This document shows, one piece after another, positions 14,194-17,344 of a DNA stretch of 17,344 nucleotides. Each line of letters starts with the position of its first letter. Position 1 is the first letter of the stretch. The DNA is from CAVSUR01 sp052143655. Lineage in GTDB: Bacteria; Actinomycetota; Actinomycetes; Streptosporangiales; Streptosporangiaceae. The notes beneath the pieces were generated by a model, which saw nothing but the letters and a program-made list of their open reading frames with translations, was not told the DNA's origin and ran no database searches. The translations under genes were made by a program, and so were the position numbers. Location of the stretch: positions 1-17,344 of the forward strand of contig JBKQSL010000196.1 of assembly GCA_052143655.1 (NCBI GenBank), written 5' to 3'.

Positions 14194-14907
14194 ATGCCGA
14201 TCCGCCTCGCCATCGTCGATGGTCACTCGCTGACCCGATACGGCCTGCGCGAGCTGATCGCGCGGCATCCCGACATCGAGATCGTCGCGGAATGCCAGTC
14301 GGCGGCCGACGCGCCCCGCGCGCTCGGGGCGGCACGACCTGATGTGGTGACCGTAGACGTCCTCTTACCCGATGGCGATGGCATGCAGCTAGCCCGGGAC
14401 CTCCGGGACCGCTACGGCGATCTCGGCATCGTCATCCTGACTTCACAGGGCACCGACGACGTGCTGTTCCGGGCGCTGGAAACGGGCGCGTCGGCGTTCG
14501 TCGCGAAGACCGCACCGGTGGAAGAGGTGCTCATCGCGATCCGGCACGCATCGGTCGCCGCTTTGTCCTTCACCGCGTCGGGGCTGGCGATGGCGCTCAG
14601 CCGGCGGCGCAGCGTGCAGGAGCAGCTTGCCCTCAGCCCGCGCGAAGCGGAGGTCCTCGGCCTGCTGCGCGACGGCCTGTCCATTCCCGCGATCGCGCTG
14701 ACGATGTTCATCAGCCAGTCCACGGCGAAGACCTACGTCGCCCGACTCTACGACAAGCTCGGTGCCGCGAACCGGGCGCAGGCACTGATGACGGCGGTGC
14801 ACTACGGCCTGATCCAGTACGGGCAAGGCGCAGCTTCCTGCCTGGAGCCGGCGCGCGCACGGGCGGGGGGCCAGCGCGGGCCGCGGGCCGGTGCCCGTTC
14901 GGCGTGA
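14194..14907 (+). CDS. Orphan NarL/LuxR-type response regulator
   Basis: A 237-residue two-component output protein. Residues 1-120 form a receiver domain: Asp55 in VTVDVLLPDGDG is the predicted phosphorylation site, with VILTSQG and the conserved Lys in FVAKTAP in place. The acidic pair that normally reads VDDH is VDGH here (Asp9-Gly10), so one metal ligand is missing. Residues about 145-215 are a LuxR-type helix-turn-helix (LSPREAEVLGLLRDGLSIPA, then STAKTYVARLYDKLGAANRA). A basic, Gly-rich tail follows. The ATG at 14194 has GGGGGGA five bases upstream; an upstream in-frame ATG at 14110 adds 28 residues outside the receiver fold. No histidine kinase is nearby. Sitting next to the prepilin peptidase, it is a candidate regulator of the pilus genes by position only. 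Confidence 0.88.
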   Translation: MPIRLAIVDGHSLTRYGLRELIARHPDIEIVAECQSAADAPRALGAARPDVVTVDVLLPDGDGMQLARDLRDRYGDLGIVILTSQGTDDVLFRALETGASAFVAKTAPVEEVLIAIRHASVAALSFTASGLAMALSRRRSVQEQLALSPREAEVLGLLRDGLSIPAIALTMFISQSTAKTYVARLYDKLGAANRAQALMTAVHYGLIQYGQGAASCLEPARARAGGQRGPRAGARSA

Positions 14908-15010
14908 GCAGGCCGGCGCGAGCTTGTCGGCCCCACCCATGGCCCCGCATGCCGTTCGAATCTAGCCTCTGGACTAGCGGTCGTGACAGAGTTATCGGCA
15001 GCACCCGCAG
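14908..15010. other. Short gene-free spacer
   Basis: About 100 bp between the response regulator and the relic region. Nothing recognisable is present. It may hold the regulator's transcription end, but no clear hairpin with a T-run is visible. Confidence 0.4.
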
Positions 15011-15199
15011 CTACCTGCTGGCTGGATCGAGCAGCTTCCGGACTTCCGGGCTGGCGAGCAGCTCCCCGGGGCGGCGCAGGTCAGCCATGACGACCGCGGC
15101 AGTGTCACTGCCGTCGAGCGGGGCGCGGCTACGCGCGAGCACGTCGAGATGGGTGTCGACGATGCTAGACCCGGGAAACCGGGACGGAATGGCCAGCAA
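15011..15199 (-). pseudogene. Methyltransf_19-type SAM methyltransferase fragment
   Basis: A 62-codon remnant starting at a TTG. The stretch IVDTHLDVLARSRAPLDGSD, then VVMADLRRPGELLASPEVRK and LLDPAS, resembles the central part of actinobacterial Methyltransf_19 (SCO-type) S-adenosylmethionine-dependent methyltransferases. In that family a VDNDPxVLAHARALL loop is followed by an ADLRDPxxIL...R.LLD.SRPVALLL segment. Full proteins are about 260-280 residues; here the glycine-rich SAM loop, the N-terminus and everything after LLDPAS are missing. The match is by eye but covers two conserved blocks in order. The fragment abuts the permease relic on the same strand. It is almost certainly non-functional. 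Confidence 0.55.
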
Positions 15200-15207
15200 G
15201 GCCCGCG

Positions 15208-16060
15208 TCAGTCCAGCGGCTGCCTCGCGATGACCTCAGGCTCGCGGCCGGCCAGCAGCCAGCCGCCGCCCGCGGCGACCAGCGGCAGCCCGACCAGCAG
15301 GATCAGCACGTCGGTCAGCGGCACGTCGCTGGACATGGCGGACAGGCTGCTGTGCGCCCACGCCAGGCCGGCGATCACCGCGGCGGACATGCCGAGGATC
15401 GCGCCGAGCAGGCCGAGCGCGGCGGCGGTCGCCGCAGTGATCGTCCGCCGCGTCGTGGCGCTGGCGCCGGTCGCGGTGAGCGTGCGCAGGTCCCGCGCGG
15501 TCTCGCTGCGGATCAGGCCGACCGGACATGGCCAGCACGCTGAGCGCGATGACGATGCCGAGCGCGGTACCCCCGCCGGCGATCTCGCCGAGATCCGGCC
15601 CGCCGGAGGCGGTCTCGAGCGGCGCCTCGTCGGCGAGTGCCACTCGCCGCACGGCGCGGATCTGCGCGGCGGTGAGCGGGGCAGGTGCCTGGATCAGCCA
15701 CCCGGACAGGTGAGTCTGCAGGTGGTACTTGCGCACCGCGTACTCGGTGATCACGGTGTTCGGCGCGGAGGTGCCGCCGGGCAGGTTGCTGATTGTCTGC
15801 ATCGCGGGGCTGGCCAGGCAGTCGTTGCTCAGCGTGCAGGACGGACCGCCGTTACCATCGGGCTCGCTTCTACCGTCGGGCTCGCTTCCGTTGCCGGAAC
15901 TCTGCCAGATCATCTCCATGTGCGGCAGGCCTGCCAGCCCTGGCCGCGTGGTGAGGACGTCGGTGTGCGGAGCGATCTGGCTGGCCTTGATCCCGTACGT
16001 GGCGAGCAACTGCGGGGTGGCCACGTACACGGAACCGGAGAAATTGCTGTGGGGTGGCGT
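15208..16060 (-). pseudogene. FtsX-like ABC transporter permease, 5'-truncated and frameshifted
   Basis: The C-terminal third of a macrolide-exporter/FtsX-type permease. The extracytoplasmic part reads FSGSVYVATPQLLATYGIKA, then TEYAVRKYHLQTHLSGWLIQ. The last three membrane helices are GTALGIVIALSVLAM, then a helix ending in MSAAVIAGLAWAH, then TDVLILLVGLPLVAAGGGWL. The frame breaks at the CC at 15522-15523: removing one C restores SVGLIRSETARDLRTLTATG joining both halves, so a single-base insertion is the likely lesion. Upstream the sequence stops resembling a permease near 16060, where IS3-type transposase sequence begins on the other strand. The ABC-F/ATPase partner and the N-terminus are absent. 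It is a relic. Confidence 0.8.
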
Positions 16061-16320
16061 GCCCGCCTGGGACAGCATGGCGGCGGAATCGGGCTGTACA
16101 AGACCGAGGTCATCGACCACCTGGGGCCGTGGGAAACCCCCGCCCGAGTCGAGGCCGCCACCGCCGGATGGGCCAGCTGGTACAACACCCGCCGGGTCAT
16201 GCGGCGCACCGGGGGCGCCCGCCGGCCGGATACGAGCAGGCCTGGCGCGACGGGACGCTCGGCCAGGTTCCCGCCGGCGGGCCGGGCAGCAGGCCCCGCC
16301 GGCCAGCAGAAGGAGGCGGC
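16060..16320 (+). pseudogene. IS3-family transposase C-terminal remnant
   Basis: The tail of an IS3-type (OrfB, rve integrase) transposase. The recognisable order is WDSMAAES, then GLYKTEVIDHLGPWETPARV, then WASWYNTRRVMRRTG and PPAGYEQAWRDGTL. These correspond to the last catalytic Glu region and the family's NGLYKxEVI...W..YN..R....G..PPxxYE ending. The blocks lie in three frames, so at least two indels have occurred, near 16091 and near 16215. The rest of OrfB and all of OrfA are missing. It abuts the truncated permease, which suggests that insertion of this element, then decay, removed the permease's 5' part. Confidence 0.75.
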
Positions 16321-16330
16321 CATGGCCGCC
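16315..16330. repeat. Perfect 16-bp palindrome
   Basis: GGCGGCCATGGCCGCC is self-complementary over all 16 bases. It sits at the end of the IS3 remnant and may be part of an old terminus or simply GC-rich chance. Confidence 0.5.
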
Positions 16331-16494
16331 GCTCATGACCCTGGCGGGCTCCGCCCGCACCCGCCGGGGCGCTGCCCCGGACCCCGGCCCTCCTCAGAGA
16401 TGCCCCCAGAGGTGACAGCGGGAACACCGGCTGCGGGGTATCTCCTCGTCGGCCGCGTGACGGGTGCCGCGGAACCCCCGCCCAGGATGGGGTG
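16331..16494. other. Gene-free spacer between IS3 remnant and intron
   Basis: GC-rich sequence with no coding content. It includes a GGGCTCCGCC-type inverted motif and CGGGGCGCTGCCCCG near 16366-16380, which could be transposon-end or attenuator debris. No confident feature is seen. Confidence 0.4.
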
Positions 16495-16517
16495 GGGGGC
16501 GGGGTCGCCCCGCCCCC
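16495..16517 (-). ncRNA. Strong stem after domain V (possible intron domain VI or terminator)
   Basis: GGGGGCGGGG (16495-16504) and CCCCGCCCCC (16508-16517) form a perfect 10-bp stem with a 3-base loop, a few bases 3' of the domain V-like hairpin on the intron strand. Domain VI normally occupies this place. I cannot identify the bulged branch-point A, so this could also be an unrelated terminator-like hairpin. Confidence 0.4.
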
Positions 16518-16523
16518 AACCAC

Positions 16524-16555
16524 ACCACCGGACATGCGGGCCCGCATCCGGCGGT
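16524..16555 (-). ncRNA. Group II intron domain V-like hairpin
   Basis: On the minus strand ACCGCCGG pairs with CCGGTGGT, then a two-base GT bulge on the 3' strand, then ATGCG pairs with CGCAT around a GGCC loop. The length (32), the two-base bulge and the CGC in the 5' strand match domain V, the catalytic core of group II introns. The loop is not a GNRA tetraloop, which is unusual. It starts three bases after the reverse-transcriptase stop codon, as expected. Confidence 0.65.
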
Positions 16556-16558
16556 TCG

Positions 16559-17344
16559 TCAAGCCGTCGGATTGAGACGCTGCCAGGTCTGGGTCAAGGT
16601 CTTCAGGCCAAGGCGGTTCCAGTAGGAGTTGGGCAGGGACACCTGGAGGACCTTGGAGCCCGCGATCCGCCAGTATCCCTTGCTGCTACCGGCCCATTTC
16701 CGGGCCTTGCTCTCAGAGATACCGCGTATCCGCAGGTTGTGCCGCTTGGCGGCGGTGCTCTTCCATTCCTTCCAGCGGACCTGCCGCAGGCGGCGGCGCA
16801 GCCATCCGTCCAGATCGCGGAACACCGTTCCGGAGTCCGCGAGCCGGAAGTAGGCCATCCCGGAGAACCGGTGATGAACCGGTTGAGCCTGCCGATGCGG
16901 TAGTCCATCGACACGCCCCAGCTCCGCCTCGTCAGGATCCGCAGCTGATCCTTCAGCCGCCTGATCGCCTTCGGGGCGACCCGGATCCTGACCTGAGAGC
17001 CGGTGAGAAAGAACCCGAACCCCAGCAGCGTCGCCTGCGCGGCGTGCCGGATCGAGGACTTCTCCCGGTTCACTTTCAGCTTCAGCCGCCGTTCGATCAC
17101 GCCGCAGACGCTCTCGAACACCCTCTGAGCAGCCCGTTCGCTGCGCACGAAGACCCTCAGGTCATCGGCGTAGCGGACGAACCTGTGACCGCGTCCCCAC
17201 AGCTCCCGGTCCAGATCATCCAGCATGATGTTCGACAAAATCGGCGACAGCACGCCCCCAACGCAAGTGCGAACCTGGGCGATGGTCACCCTCCGTGTCG
17301 GGTTCGGGGTCGCGGTGGCGGGTGCCGGAGCTGCCTGGGCGGGC
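16559..17344 (-). pseudogene. Group II intron reverse transcriptase/maturase, frameshifted and 5'-incomplete
   Basis: The 3' half of an intron-encoded protein. From the window edge inward it shows the RT block GGVLSPILSNIMLDDLDREL, the catalytic HRFVRYADDLRVFV (YADD intact), then RLKLKVNREKSS and LLGFGFFLTG. The thumb follows, with RIGRLNRFITG. There the frame breaks near 16866; a missing base would restore GFSGMAYFRLADSGTVF, after which the maturase part runs RQVRWKEWKSTAAKRHNLRI, RKWAGSSKGYWRIAG and NSYWNRLGLKTL to the stop. Upstream of about 17268 the expected TPQG residues read RTCV and the preceding residues (ATATPNPTRRV) are not RT-like, so the 5' part is lost, rearranged or shifted. 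The gene may continue beyond the window. Confidence 0.8.

Noticed and set aside
2493..14907. A secretin (RcpA/CpaC) or other outer-membrane Tad component
   Set aside because: None is present. This fits a single-membrane actinomycete and is not evidence of gene loss.
14948..14975. A GTTCGAATC stretch reminiscent of a tRNA T-loop, as in attachment sites
   Set aside because: The flanking bases do not form a T-stem or acceptor stem, and there is no integrase nearby.
15149..16903. A 584-codon open frame on the plus strand
   Set aside because: It runs across three unrelated relics. Only the short GLYKTEV section is protein-like, and that belongs to the IS3 remnant.
1..17344. CRISPR arrays, rRNA or tRNA genes, toxin-antitoxin pairs
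   Set aside because: No regularly spaced repeats, no cloverleaf-like sequences and no small paired genes with recognisable toxin motifs were seen.

Overview
This is a high-GC actinobacterial window, most likely from a filamentous actinomycete. The signs are strongly GC-biased codon use, many GTG starts behind AGGAG-type ribosome sites, a monoderm-type Tad pilus locus without a secretin, a Ser/Thr kinase with an extracytoplasmic sensor domain, and a relic of the actinobacterial Methyltransf_19 family. I do not place it below phylum level.

Left flank (1-2492): an ISL3-family transposase broken exactly where its catalytic Glu motif should begin, then a fragment of a SulP anion transporter with an internal deletion, then about 400 bp with no gene I can support. 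Core (2493-14907): an intact, compact surface-pilus and signalling island. On the minus strand, in transcription order, are flp (pilin), tadE, a TadG-like gene, cpaB, cpaE/tadZ, cpaF/tadA, tadB, tadC, an isoprenylcysteine-methyltransferase-like membrane enzyme and a membrane Ser/Thr protein kinase. Many of these genes overlap by 4 bp or lie within a few bases, so they probably form one operon led by the pilin. The exceptions are the gaps after flp and after tadG, each of which holds a strong perfect hairpin. A gene for an FHA plus winged-helix-like protein converges on the kinase and overlaps its 3' end by 59 bp. Divergent from flp lies an A24 prepilin peptidase with a tetracysteine motif, followed by an orphan NarL/LuxR-type response regulator with a long AT-richer leader and a degenerate acidic pocket.

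Right flank (14908-17344): a graveyard of relics. In order these are a Methyltransf_19 fragment, the C-terminal part of an FtsX-like ABC permease with a one-base frameshift, a decayed IS3-family transposase tail abutting it, and the 3' part of a group II intron. The intron part has a frameshifted reverse transcriptase, a domain V-like hairpin and a strong following stem, and it runs to the window edge.

Working model: the ATPase CpaF, with CpaE/TadZ, TadB and TadC, forms the cytoplasmic and membrane motor that assembles Flp pilin after cleavage by the divergent peptidase. TadE and the TadG-like protein are pseudopilin-like surface components and CpaB is an exported SAF-domain protein. The methyltransferase, the kinase/FHA pair and the response regulator would be accessory modification and control parts. 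That combination is the most interesting feature of the window, but the functional link is inferred from gene order.
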